A stretch of DNA of 39,469 bases from CAZYVA01 sp964650695 (GTDB lineage Bacteria; Bacillota; Clostridia; Lachnospirales; Lachnospiraceae), in contig CAZYVA010000007.1 of NCBI GenBank assembly GCA_964650695.1, positions 1 to 39,469 on the forward strand. The letters run 5' to 3'. Below, one piece after another: positions 1-7,541 of this stretch (position 1 is the first letter of the stretch; every line of letters begins with the position of its first letter). The notes beneath the pieces were generated by a model that was given only the letters and a program-made list of their open reading frames with translations, had not been told where the DNA came from and did not search any database. The position numbers and the translations under genes were made by a program.

Positions 1-1
1 A

Positions 2-94
2 GACCTTTACAACCTCTATAACACAAATATCCATGAGAAGATTGCACTTGAGAAAAAGCAACATGCCGGCAGCATAATAAGGAATGCAGAATAA
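2..94 (+). CDS. C-terminal end of an unknown protein (5' partial)
   Basis: An open frame enters from the left edge and stops at TAA 92-94. The visible 30 residues are hydrophilic and mixed-charge, ending in ..GSIIRNAE. I do not recognise a family. The frame could be chance, because only 93 bases are visible. It is supported only by being open to the edge and followed by a promoter-like region for the next gene. Confidence 0.3.
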   Translation, partial: DLYNLYNTNIHEKIALEKKQHAGSIIRNAE

Positions 95-221
95 AGCTTT
101 GGAAATCTGCTTATAATGCGTAATAAACAGAAATGAGAAGCCGGAGAAATTCTTAATGAAAAGTTCCCGATTTTGTGTTATAATTTAAACAGCTATAAGC
201 AGGAGAAAGGAGGCGGCGCAA
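95..221 (+). promoter_or_regulatory. Extended -10 promoter and strong RBS for the toxin-antitoxin pair
   Basis: An AT-rich intergenic stretch. TGTTATAAT at 176-184 is a perfect -10 (179-184) with the TGn extension; no good -35 is seen upstream, which fits an extended -10 promoter. A strong ribosome site AAAGGAGG (206-213) lies 8 bases before the ATG at 222. Confidence 0.55.
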
Positions 222-632
222 ATGGCTGTTGCGGCATACAATGACACGCTAAGGGATTTACTGGCAAATGTAGAATGCGTGCTGGCGTTTGATACGGCAG
301 CGGATTTTTTAGGATTGACTAATGGCGGCTACAGAACGGCGGCACAGATATTTGTGAATAGAAAGCAGGATATTGAAGGAACCGAGCAGACTTTAGTGCC
401 GTCTTTGACAGCTCTTGAGTGTGAGGAACACGGTGGTTTATTGTGTACTACGGTAAACAGAACCATTATTGACCTTTTGGAACAGAATGGGGACGAACAG
501 ATTATTACGGAAAGTCTGGCGAATTATTATGAGGAGCATAATGAGAGCTTCGACGGGCTTGAGATACCGGAGCATTTACAGGAAAGATATGAAAAGTATA
601 AGGCATGGGCAATGGAATATTATGAGGAATAG
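222..632 (+). CDS. Putative AbiEi-like antitoxin of a type IV toxin-antitoxin pair
   Basis: 136 residues, ATG preceded by AAAGGAGG. The middle (about residues 25-75) reads like the AbiEi antitoxin family, which pairs an N-terminal DNA-binding part with a C-terminal antitoxin part, and the C-terminus is an acidic helical region (LANYYEEHNESF onward). The call rests mostly on context: the next gene, 10 bases downstream, is a recognisable AbiEii-type nucleotidyltransferase. In type IV systems the antitoxin represses the operon and counteracts the toxin without a stable complex. Base composition is clearly AT-richer than the loci after 1700, a sign of acquired DNA. It could instead be a lineage-specific partner protein. 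Confidence 0.55.
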   Translation: MAVAAYNDTLRDLLANVECVLAFDTAADFLGLTNGGYRTAAQIFVNRKQDIEGTEQTLVPSLTALECEEHGGLLCTTVNRTIIDLLEQNGDEQIITESLANYYEEHNESFDGLEIPEHLQERYEKYKAWAMEYYEE

Positions 633-642
633 GTGACGGGCA

Positions 643-1371
643 TTGGATTTAATGGAATTTTTATACAGGGTAATGGAAGAACTGTCAAATGCAGGTGTAC
701 CGATTGTGTTTAAGGGTGCGATGGTTCTCAATCTGGCAATCCGGGAAAATAATCCGTCCAAAGTAGAGAGGGCTACCAGAGACATTGACGGCGACTGGGT
801 TGGCGAACTTCCAACGATGGAGGAGATGGAGAAAGCGCTGCGGGCTGCGGTAAAGAAAGTGGATTCTTCTTTAGATGTTCAGGCGAACAGGGCATTTGGA
901 GAGAGAAAATCAGCAGGCTTCAAGATAATCAATGAGAGGGATGAAAAAATCGCAAGCATTGATTTGAGCGTCAGGCAGAACCGGTTTTGCAGACCGTATA
1001 TTTCTTATGTAAGCGGAGCTTCCATTGAGGGAGCCAGCTTATCAAAGATGTTATCCGATAAAATATATGCAATTTCAGGCCAAAATGTATGTAGAAGAGT
1101 GAAAGATGTGTTGGATATTTATGTAATGTCTTTCATTACAAAAGTTAATACAGATGAGCTATATGAGATATGGAAGGTGACAGGCAGAGAGCTGGGGAAT
1201 TTTGATGCATATAAAACACAGAGTGCAGAACTGAGTAAAGCCTATGATAAAATGAAAGGCGTAAGGAATAAGCCGGATTTTATTGATGTATACCAACAGG
1301 TAAACGACATAGTTTGTACGTTTGAGCCTCAAAGAGATAGGGAAGTTTTCATTAAGGAGAAATCAAGATAA
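643..1371 (+). CDS. AbiEii/AbiGii-family nucleotidyltransferase toxin
   Basis: 242 residues. The N-terminal third holds the family signature: a KGA..L segment near residue 24 followed by ERATRDIDGDW near residue 46, matching the KGG..L and R.T.DID motifs in which the paired Asp residues bind metal. These proteins are nucleotidyltransferases; characterised relatives transfer nucleotides to tRNA acceptor ends and cause abortive infection or stasis. A later segment (LSDKIYAISGQNVCRRVKDV) matches the usual KL.AL..R...KD.YD helix. The start is TTG at 643, placed 6 bases after AGGTGA; ATG at 652 is an alternative. It is co-transcribed with the antitoxin just upstream. KGA rather than KGG is a small deviation. 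Confidence 0.78.
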   Translation: MDLMEFLYRVMEELSNAGVPIVFKGAMVLNLAIRENNPSKVERATRDIDGDWVGELPTMEEMEKALRAAVKKVDSSLDVQANRAFGERKSAGFKIINERDEKIASIDLSVRQNRFCRPYISYVSGASIEGASLSKMLSDKIYAISGQNVCRRVKDVLDIYVMSFITKVNTDELYEIWKVTGRELGNFDAYKTQSAELSKAYDKMKGVRNKPDFIDVYQQVNDIVCTFEPQRDREVFIKEKSR

Positions 1372-1528
1372 TATTTTGTTAAAAATGGAAAGCATAGATA
1401 GGTAGGACATTAGGCTGATACTTTAGTTTGATGTCCTTGATGTTTTATGAGAATTAAGAAAGCTTAGCTCCCAATAACCAGATGGGCTATGGGAGCGTTG
1501 TGCGTTGAAAAAACACCCGGATTATTCA
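1372..1528. other. Intergenic region with two short inverted repeats
   Basis: AGGACAT (1404-1410) pairs with ATGTCCT (1431-1437), followed by TGATGTTTT; this may be a weak terminator for the toxin-antitoxin operon. A second pair, GCTCCCA near 1467 and TGGGAGC near 1490, frames a 15-16-base loop without a T tract. No gene is seen. Confidence 0.35.
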
Positions 1529-1557
1529 TTGAACATAAAACGGAAGAGGAGTATAAT
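1529..1557 (+). promoter_or_regulatory. Sigma-A promoter of the HD hydrolase gene
   Basis: TTGAAC at 1529-1534, a 17-base spacer, then a perfect TATAAT at 1552-1557. Transcription would start near 1564, giving a leader of about 145 bases before the HD gene. Confidence 0.65.
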
Positions 1558-1655
1558 ATCAAAGGCGGATGATGGTATCCAGGATATGGAGCCGGATACG
1601 TTCGTTTAAAGATCGCCTGATGATCGTAGATGCAAGATACGAGAGGGAGAAAAGA

Positions 1656-1712
1656 GTGAAAAATAAAGTTTTTCATGTCTTGTTTGTGCCTTGGGCGGAG
1701 CGAAAGGAATGA
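1656..1712 (+). CDS. Possible 18-residue upstream ORF coupled to the HD hydrolase
   Basis: GTG at 1656 sits 6 bases after GAGAGGGAG (1641-1649), the best ribosome site in this leader. It encodes MKNKVFHVLFVPWAERKE. Its TGA stop (1710-1712) overlaps the ATG (1709-1711) of the next gene as ATGA, the usual layout of translational coupling. The same frame is open further up, to ATG 1620 or 1569, but those starts have poor ribosome sites. The peptide resembles nothing I know, so a regulatory role is inference. Confidence 0.35.
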   Translation: MKNKVFHVLFVPWAERKE

Positions 1713-2257
1713 TGAAAGCCATGATTGACAAAGCAATCGCGTTTGCGACCAAAGCACATGCGGGGCAGTTCAGAAAAGGGACCAAGCGCCCGTATATCGT
1801 GCATCCGATGGAGGTAGGCGATATTGTTTCTTCCATGACCGGGGACGAAGAAGTGATCAGCGCGGCGTTTCTTCATGATACGATTGAAGACTGCGCAGGC
1901 GTGACAAGACAGCTTTTGGCGCATGAGTTTTCCGAACGGGTGGCATCGATCGTTGCCGGCGAGAGCGAGGACAAGAGCAAATCCTGGATGGAGCGGAAAA
2001 GCGCCGCGATCGCCCACGCAAGAATTGCCCCTCCGGAAGTCCGGCTTGTCTGCCTGGCGGACAAGCTGTCCAATATCCGCGATATCGACCGGGATTACCC
2101 GGTGGTGGGGGAGGATTTATGGAACCGTTTCCGTATGAAGGATAAGGAGACCATCGGCTGGTATTATAAAGGGATCCGGGATGCCCTGAAGGATACCTTT
2201 ACAGAGGAAACCGTATATAAGGAATATTGTGATTTGATCCGGAAAAACTTTGGGTAG
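1709..2257 (+). CDS. HD-domain phosphohydrolase, SpoT/MESH1-like small alarmone hydrolase
   Basis: 182 residues from ATG 1709. The N-terminus AHAGQFRKGTKRPYIVHP (residues 16-33) is the opening of the RelA/SpoT hydrolase domain, and AAFLHDTIED (52-61) carries the HD pair (H56, D57) and the following ED. LADKLSNIRDI supplies the later metal-binding Asp. Only the hydrolase domain is present, with no synthetase, TGS or ACT domain, as in small alarmone hydrolases that remove pyrophosphate from (p)ppGpp with Mn2+. Other nucleotide substrates are possible. ATG 1712 and 1721 and TTG 1691 are alternative starts; 1709 is preferred because it overlaps the stop of the small upstream ORF and has GGAG 8 bases before it. 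Confidence 0.75.
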   Translation: MMKAMIDKAIAFATKAHAGQFRKGTKRPYIVHPMEVGDIVSSMTGDEEVISAAFLHDTIEDCAGVTRQLLAHEFSERVASIVAGESEDKSKSWMERKSAAIAHARIAPPEVRLVCLADKLSNIRDIDRDYPVVGEDLWNRFRMKDKETIGWYYKGIRDALKDTFTEETVYKEYCDLIRKNFG

Positions 2258-2332
2258 AGGCGTTTGATCCTGGTATCATCGTTTTCCGGATATGCAAGAA
2301 GCGGCCGCAGTTGGCGCTGAAAGGAGGAAGCT

Positions 2333-2911
2333 GTGCGATTACAAGAGGCGGGCCCAAATGAATATAAAATCATAAAACAACTATACCGCCAGGCATTTCC
2401 GGGCAATGAGCGGCTTCCTTTTTTTCTCCTGCGGCGCAGGGCCTCACAAGGAAGAGCCGCGATGCTGGCCGCGAAACAGGACGGGGAATTTATTGGTTTT
2501 GCCTATACGGTCTGTGACCGCAGCGTGGTCTACCTATTTTACTTAGCTGTAGCCAAAAACAGGCGCGGCGGCGGCAAGGGCGCCGGGATCCTCCGCCTGC
2601 TCCGGGCCTATTACGAAGGCAAAACCATTTTCCTGGCAAGAGAACCGCTGGACGATGACGCGGATAACCAGGCACAGCGTATCAGCAGGCGGAAATTTTA
2701 TCTCCGCAACGGTTTTTTGGATCTGCCCTACCAGATCCGGGAGGCAGGCGTCGTCTATGACCTTATGAGTACCGATGCAGGCTTTGATCCTGAAGATTAT
2801 GATGCGCTGATCCGGAAATGGGCCGGCAGATGGGTTTCCCGGTTTGTGAAAATGGAGAGCGTGGGGGCGTCTGGGGCGTCCATCCTTTCTCCGGACGGCG
2901 CCAGCCCATAG
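2333..2911 (+). CDS. GNAT-family N-acetyltransferase
   Basis: 192 residues with GTG start at 2333, 6 bases after AAAGGAGG. Residues 40-130 follow the GNAT fold: a beta strand EFIGFAYTVCD, then VYLFYLAVAKNRRGGGKGAGILRLL, in which R..G.G..G is the acetyl-CoA pyrophosphate loop (motif A), and a late RRKFYLRNGF segment typical of motif B. The substrate cannot be told from the sequence. It follows the HD gene by 75 bases on the same strand and may be co-transcribed. The last 25 residues are low in complexity (Gly, Ala, Ser, Pro) and look dispensable. Confidence 0.8.
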   Translation: MRLQEAGPNEYKIIKQLYRQAFPGNERLPFFLLRRRASQGRAAMLAAKQDGEFIGFAYTVCDRSVVYLFYLAVAKNRRGGGKGAGILRLLRAYYEGKTIFLAREPLDDDADNQAQRISRRKFYLRNGFLDLPYQIREAGVVYDLMSTDAGFDPEDYDALIRKWAGRWVSRFVKMESVGASGASILSPDGASP

Positions 2912-2928
2912 CCTTGTGATTTTTCATT

Positions 2929-3010
2929 TGCCCATGTATATTTTCCTTCCAAGCTGCGAAAAGTATGTCTTAAGGCCATACACAAGCAAGAGGGGGGATA
3001 TACATGGGCA
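2929..3010 (+). promoter_or_regulatory. Leader hairpin that sequesters the RBS and start codon of the 60-residue protein
   Basis: Bases 2929-2948 can pair without a break with 2991-3010: 13 Watson-Crick pairs (TGCCCATGTATAT with ATATACATGGGCA), then a run of T.G, C-G and T-A pairs against the AGGGGGG ribosome site. The right arm contains the ribosome site (2991-2997) and the start codon (3004-3006). The 42-base loop holds a smaller hairpin (GTATG about 2963 with CATAC about 2977). Translation should be off unless the stem opens. Confidence 0.55.
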
Positions 3011-3186
3011 TATATTATGAAGACCATCCGCAAAACACACGGAAAGACACGACGATGGAAAAGCTTGCGAAATATTATGAAGCGAATAAAAAGGAAATCA
3101 CGATGGGGCTGCATTCCATGAATCTGCTTATGAATGCCTACCAAAGCTACGGCCCGGACAGCGGCAAAAAAGATACGAAGCCGTGA
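3004..3186 (+). CDS. Hypothetical 60-residue protein
   Basis: ATG at 3004 follows AGAGGGGGGATATAC, a strong purine-rich ribosome site. The product is hydrophilic and rich in Lys, Tyr and Asn, with a possible helix (MEKLAKYYEANKKEITMGLHS, residues 18-38), no signal peptide and no membrane segment. I do not recognise a family. The main point of interest is that its ribosome site and start codon form one arm of a long inverted repeat. It is followed by an unrelated promoter region, so it appears to end its own unit. Confidence 0.55.
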   Translation: MGIYYEDHPQNTRKDTTMEKLAKYYEANKKEITMGLHSMNLLMNAYQSYGPDSGKKDTKP

Positions 3187-3260
3187 CAGGCCCTTTCGCC
3201 GGTATGTCCGGATACGGCGTCCCAGTCCTTCCCTGTGCGTTGGCGCAGCCGTCTAAGAAA
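3187..3260. other. Short intergenic stretch, no gene seen
   Basis: A CGCCGGTAT/ATACGGCG imperfect hairpin near 3197-3219 lies after the stop of the 60-residue protein but has no T tract. Nothing else is evident before the AraC-type box. Confidence 0.3.
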
Positions 3261-3340
3261 GTAAAAAAAGACGTATTTTCAGAAAAATCATTCATGTCAC
3301 CCACCGCGCCCATCATGCTATGATAAAACAAGTATTATCA
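3261..3340 (+). promoter_or_regulatory. Activator-type promoter of the first symporter with AraC-like box
   Basis: GTAAAAAAAGACGTAT (3261-3276) matches the 16-bp box near the AraC gene at 13 of 16 positions. A TGCTATGAT extended -10 (TATGAT 3319-3324) follows 42 bases later with no good -35, as in activator-dependent promoters. A perfect inverted repeat TGATAA-N8-TTATCA (3321-3340) covers the -10/start region and may be a further operator. Confidence 0.5.
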
Positions 3341-3369
3341 AGCTTACAGGGCGTGGGGAGGGGTTTTGG

Positions 3370-4758
3370 ATGGCACAGCAAACAAAGGGCAGAAAAGGAA
3401 GCCGGGAGCATTCGGTCAGCCCTGCTTTTCGGTGGTTCCATGCGGCTTCCGCCAATGGGACGGCGATGCTGATATCGGCCGTCATATCCAGTTACTATGC
3501 GGTGTTTATGACAGATACCATGCGGATCCCGGCGGCGGCATGTTCTGTCATTATGCTGGTCACGACCCTGTGGGACGCGGCCAATAACCTGATCATGGGT
3601 GTGGTGGCGGACCGGACGCATACAAGATGGGGGAGATACCGGGTGTATTTTATCCCGGCGCCTGTCCTTCTGACTTTATTTGCGACGCTCCTCTGGCTGA
3701 ATCCGGGATTGCCGCAGGCAGGCCGGATCATCTGGGTGTTGGTCTGTTACATAGGCTATTTTACGACGGTGACGATGTATACGATGCCGCAGACGGCGAT
3801 CCTTCCGGCCTGTGTGAAGGATAACCAGGAGCGCAATTCGATCATCACGCTGGGCGCGGGCTTTTGCGCGGCGATGTTTACGGTTGGGAGTACTTTTACG
3901 CCGCAGATCACGGCCGCTTTTGAGCGTTTCCTGCATGTGTCCAATGGGTACGTCCCGTTTATGGCCGTATGTGGGTTCTTGTCTTTTCTTCCGTTTTGGG
4001 GGCTTTTTGCGACGTCCAGGGAAACGTATATCCAGCAGCCGACAGGGAGGAAGCTGTCACAGGATCTGAAAGCGGTGCTGAAGCATACAGAATTGATCCC
4101 TTACATCGTTGTCTGGATCATGGCGTGTATGGGGTATGGCCTGATGTTTTCCTCTTCCGTGTATTATATGATGTATTATATCGGGCGCCCGGATCTGATT
4201 TCCGTATATATGGGGGTCGTATCTGTCGGGGCGCTTATTTCTATGGTTGTCCTCATGCCGATCGTGCTGAAGGTTTTCCGGACGGGCCCGCGGGCTTTGA
4301 GGTTTTCCGCGATCGGTTCGATCCTTTGTTACGGGGTTTTATTTGTGTTCGGGAAATACCATCTTTTGTTTCTTTATATTCTCTCGTTTGCGGCGACGGC
4401 GATCGCGTCCATGCAGAATGCGCTCGTCAATGTCCTTGTATACGATATGATCGATTATATCCAGTTGAAAGAAGGGTTTTCCGCGAACGGGGTCATTTCC
4501 TCCCTCAAAGGATTCGCACAAAAATGTGGGAATACCGTTGTGAGTTCCGGGATTTTGGCGGTGCTGGCGGCGTCCGGCTACATTGCGGGCGCTGTGGGGC
4601 AGCAGCCGCAAAGCGCCATGTACGCGGTGAATTTCCTGCGGTTTGGGGCCCCGGCTTTGACAAGCCTTGTTTTAGTGGTATGCCTGCTTTTCAACCCTGT
4701 GGAGCGGTACAGGGATGAAATCGAGGAAATGAAGCGGCGCATGGAGCAGAATGGATAA
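3370..4758 (+). CDS. GPH-family sugar/glycoside:cation symporter (MelB-like)
   Basis: 462 residues, ATG 8 bases after GGGGAGG. Twelve hydrophobic segments and the glycoside-pentoside-hexuronide signatures are visible: WDAANNLIMGVVADRTHTRWGRYR near residues 68-91 (the TM2-TM3 loop with the conserved Asp and R.GRYR) and, late in the protein, YDMIDYIQLKEGF.ANG followed by GFAQKCGN. It lies in the membrane and probably imports intact glycosides or disaccharides with Na+ or H+. It is the first gene of the glycoside locus and a paralogue of the symporter at 14761. It lacks the roughly 20-residue loop insertion that the second symporter has between TM7 and TM8. Confidence 0.88.
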   Translation: MAQQTKGRKGSREHSVSPAFRWFHAASANGTAMLISAVISSYYAVFMTDTMRIPAAACSVIMLVTTLWDAANNLIMGVVADRTHTRWGRYRVYFIPAPVLLTLFATLLWLNPGLPQAGRIIWVLVCYIGYFTTVTMYTMPQTAILPACVKDNQERNSIITLGAGFCAAMFTVGSTFTPQITAAFERFLHVSNGYVPFMAVCGFLSFLPFWGLFATSRETYIQQPTGRKLSQDLKAVLKHTELIPYIVVWIMACMGYGLMFSSSVYYMMYYIGRPDLISVYMGVVSVGALISMVVLMPIVLKVFRTGPRALRFSAIGSILCYGVLFVFGKYHLLFLYILSFAATAIASMQNALVNVLVYDMIDYIQLKEGFSANGVISSLKGFAQKCGNTVVSSGILAVLAASGYIAGAVGQQPQSAMYAVNFLRFGAPALTSLVLVVCLLFNPVERYRDEIEEMKRRMEQNG

Positions 4759-4808
4759 AAGGCCGCTGGGATCGTAAACATAGGATCCAGGAGCGCAAAA
4801 AGGAGGTA

Positions 4809-4908
4809 NNNNNNNNNNNNNNNNNNNNNNNNNNNNNNNNNNNNNNNNNNNNNNNNNNNNNNNNNNNNNNNNNNNNNNNNNNNNNNNNNNNNNNNNNNNN
4901 NNNNNNNN
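4809..4908. other. Assembly gap (100 N)
   Basis: Exactly 100 N, the usual placeholder for a gap of unknown length. The left flank ends in the ribosome site AAAAGGAGGTA (4798-4808); the right flank is already inside the GH78 gene. Confidence 0.98.
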
Positions 4909-7206
4909 GGGGAGGCCGTTCCCTTTTATGTACGGAAGGAAATTGCCGTCAGGAAGAACGTGCAGAAGGCAGAGGCAAAAGTATGCGGGCTGGGACAGTT
5001 CCTTTTCTGGGTGAACGGCCAGAAGGTTTCTGACCATGAGCTCGATCCCGGATGGACGGATTACCGGAAATACATCGAATACGTAGAATTCGATATCACG
5101 GATCTGCTCTCGGCCGGGGAAAACGTGATCGGGGCAGAGGTGGGAAACGGATGGTTTATCAAAATGGACGAACACTATACGTTTTCTTTCCCTCCGTTTA
5201 TGCCGCCGAACCCAAACCCATACCAGGCTTTTGGGAAATATCTTGTTTTCGCGGCAAAGCTCTCGGTCACTTATGAGGACGGCACAGAAGAGATATGGAC
5301 GGCCGACGGTACATGGAAAGTGAACCGCCATCCGGTAGTCATGAGCAACGTCTATGGCTCGGAAACGATGGACGGACGGCTGGCTTTGGACGGCTGGTGT
5401 ACGGTGGGATACGATGATTCGGGCTGGAAAAGCGCGCAGATGGTACCTGCGGGCGGGGAGCCGCAAGGGATATTGACGCCGCAAAGACATCCGGCGGTCA
5501 AAGCCATCCATACATATGAAGCGGAATACCTTGGAAAATACGGGGAACGGGAAATTTATGATTTTGGGCAGAATATGTCGGGGCTGTTTGAGTTTGAAGC
5601 AAGAGGGCATGCCGGGGATACCGTGAGGCTTTACCCGGCGGAAAAGCTGGGGCCGGATGGGGATGTGGACCAGATGGCGAAAAACTGGGCCCATGTAGAT
5701 AGCTGCGTGACGTATATCCTTGGGAAAGATGGGGCGTGGGAGCATTTCCGGATGAAATTCACTTATTTCGCCGGGAGATACGCAGCGGTTGAATACACGC
5801 CCGCCGTGGACAGCCCGGCGTCCGGCATCGAGATGCGCGGCCTGGCGGCGCATGCCCTCACAAGTGCGTATGAGACGGATGGAAGCTTTACCAGTGATGA
5901 TGAGCGGTACGATCAGATTTACGATATGATAGAAAAGACGGTGGAGGCCAACATGACGTCCGGGGTACACACGGACTGCCCGACCATCGAGCGCTTTGCG
6001 TGGCAAGAGCCGAACCATCTGATGGCGCCGTCGATCCTGTATATGAAAAACGGCAGACGTTTATGGGAAAAGTTCCTGCTGGATCTGCGCATGGGGCAGC
6101 ATACGGCAACGGACTGGTTTTACGATGGGCAGGGCGGCCGGTTTTATCCCGGTGAAGGGCTGGTCCCGGCACAGTGCCCATGCTACATTCCAAACGTCCT
6201 TCCCACGCCTGGGATGGGAAGCTTCTATGACATCATCCCGTGGGGCAGCACGTGCATCCTTGGAGCCTACTGGCATTATCATTTTTATGGGGACAAAAAA
6301 ATCATCGAGGACAACTATGATACCGGGATGCGCTACCTCGCGCATTTAAAAACAAAAGTGAATAAGGAAGGATTTTTGAACCATGGGCTTGGCGATTGGG
6401 GGAACCCGCGGAACGAACTGGTGAAAGAGAATATCGAAACCGCTTTCCTCTACGCGGATACGGTTGTACTGGCCGGCTTTGCCGGGATTTTGGGAAAATC
6501 GGAAGACCGCTGCAATTTACAGGCGTATGGGGAAGAGATCCGCGAAAACTATAACCAGAAGTTACTGGCCTGGCATCCGGAGGGGCGCTTCTGGTGCTAC
6601 AAAGCATGGGATCATCCGGATGGGCTGTTCCTGACACAGGCAGCGGAGGCGCTGCCCCTTTACTGGGGGCTTGTGCCGGAGGATAAAGAGGCGGACGTCG
6701 CGGAAGCGCTCCGGTACACGCTGGAAAAGGAGGGCGCGTTCGTCAGCGGGGAAATCGGGCTTCCGTATGTCATCCAGTCCGCAAGGAAATACGGGATGAA
6801 CGATTTGATCTGCCGGTTTATCCTGAAGGAAGAGCATCCCAGCTATTACGCTTTCATCAAGGACGGCGAGACAACGCTTGGGGAATATTGGGAAAGCAAC
6901 CCAAGGAGCCACTGCCATGATATGATGGGGCCTATCATCGAGTGGTATTACAATGGGCTTGCGGGCATCACCGCAACGGAGCCGGGATTTGGGAAAGTGA
7001 CGGTCTGCCCTTATCTTCCGGATACGATGACGGAATTTACCTGCGCCTATCATTCCGCCAGCGGCCCGATCCGGATCCATGTGCGGGAGACGGGTGAGAA
7101 GATCCTTCTCGAAGCCGCCTGTGATGCGCGGATGGAATGTGAAATAGACACGAAAAACCTGCTTTTGCGCGGAAAGCCCGTGCAGGTAAGGCAAACCAGG
7201 ATGTAG
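4909..7206 (+). CDS. GH78 alpha-L-rhamnosidase, 5' end lost in assembly gap
   Basis: 765 visible residues; the frame is open from the first base after the gap (GEAVPFYVRKEI...), so the start codon lies inside the N run, just after the AGGAGG at 4801-4806. Visible residues about 15-85 are the N-terminal beta-sandwich (FLFWVNGQKV...DPGWTDY). The (alpha/alpha)6 barrel carries DCPTIERFAW, with D356 and E361 (counted from 4909) in the spacing of the B. licheniformis-type acid cluster, and TTLGEYWES for the base side. The motif differs from DCPQRDERLGW in the two other GH78 enzymes here, so it is a separate subgroup. No signal peptide is visible, though the N-terminus is missing. It would remove terminal L-rhamnose in the cytoplasm. 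Confidence 0.85.
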   Translation, partial: GEAVPFYVRKEIAVRKNVQKAEAKVCGLGQFLFWVNGQKVSDHELDPGWTDYRKYIEYVEFDITDLLSAGENVIGAEVGNGWFIKMDEHYTFSFPPFMPPNPNPYQAFGKYLVFAAKLSVTYEDGTEEIWTADGTWKVNRHPVVMSNVYGSETMDGRLALDGWCTVGYDDSGWKSAQMVPAGGEPQGILTPQRHPAVKAIHTYEAEYLGKYGEREIYDFGQNMSGLFEFEARGHAGDTVRLYPAEKLGPDGDVDQMAKNWAHVDSCVTYILGKDGAWEHFRMKFTYFAGRYAAVEYTPAVDSPASGIEMRGLAAHALTSAYETDGSFTSDDERYDQIYDMIEKTVEANMTSGVHTDCPTIERFAWQEPNHLMAPSILYMKNGRRLWEKFLLDLRMGQHTATDWFYDGQGGRFYPGEGLVPAQCPCYIPNVLPTPGMGSFYDIIPWGSTCILGAYWHYHFYGDKKIIEDNYDTGMRYLAHLKTKVNKEGFLNHGLGDWGNPRNELVKENIETAFLYADTVVLAGFAGILGKSEDRCNLQAYGEEIRENYNQKLLAWHPEGRFWCYKAWDHPDGLFLTQAAEALPLYWGLVPEDKEADVAEALRYTLEKEGAFVSGEIGLPYVIQSARKYGMNDLICRFILKEEHPSYYAFIKDGETTLGEYWESNPRSHCHDMMGPIIEWYYNGLAGITATEPGFGKVTVCPYLPDTMTEFTCAYHSASGPIRIHVRETGEKILLEAACDARMECEIDTKNLLLRGKPVQVRQTRM

Positions 7207-7256
7207 GGGCCAGAAGTCTTTGGCTCTTATGATACCAGGAGAAAGGAGAATGGGAG

Positions 7257-7484
7257 ATGAGCAAAAAGCAGCGGAACCTACAAGTATTTTTGATGAATAT
7301 CCCGAACGCGGCCGCGCTTTCCCTGGCGGCCATGCTGCTGTCGGTAGGAAGGATCGTGCCGTCTTTGTTTGCGTTGAATTTCTGCATGGCCTATGTGATC
7401 TCGGACGTCATTGGGCTGACGCTCCCGGTGGAGAAATGGGGCGTGGGTTTTGCCAAAACAGCGGCGAAAATATGCGGGGAATAA
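7257..7484 (+). CDS. Small membrane protein, possibly truncated
   Basis: 75 residues, ATG 8 bases after GAAAGGAG (7241-7248). Two hydrophobic segments (about residues 14-32 and 37-57) are joined by a short loop, then VEKWGVGFAKTA. From memory, longer two-part membrane proteins of about 150-170 residues that begin in this way occur in Clostridia; if so, this is the N-terminal half only. The stop at 7482-7484 is followed by just 57 bases before the next gene, so no second half remains. It sits between a GH78 and a GH3 gene in the same unit. The function is unknown. Confidence 0.6.
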   Translation: MSKKQRNLQVFLMNIPNAAALSLAAMLLSVGRIVPSLFALNFCMAYVISDVIGLTLPVEKWGVGFAKTAAKICGE

Positions 7485-7541
7485 AAAGGGATCGTGCAAA
7501 ATGCGGGAAAACGATGATACGGAGAAAAGGAGTGACAAAAC

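Noticed and set aside
3969..4718. Plus-strand frame of 249 codons within symporter 1
   Set aside because: A shifted frame of the symporter; Cys/Arg/Gly-rich with no membrane pattern or start signal.
4672..6018. Long minus-strand frame of 448 codons opposite symporter 1 and GH78
   Set aside because: It runs through the N gap, has no ribosome site, and its product is Arg/His/Pro-rich as expected for the antisense of GC-rich genes.
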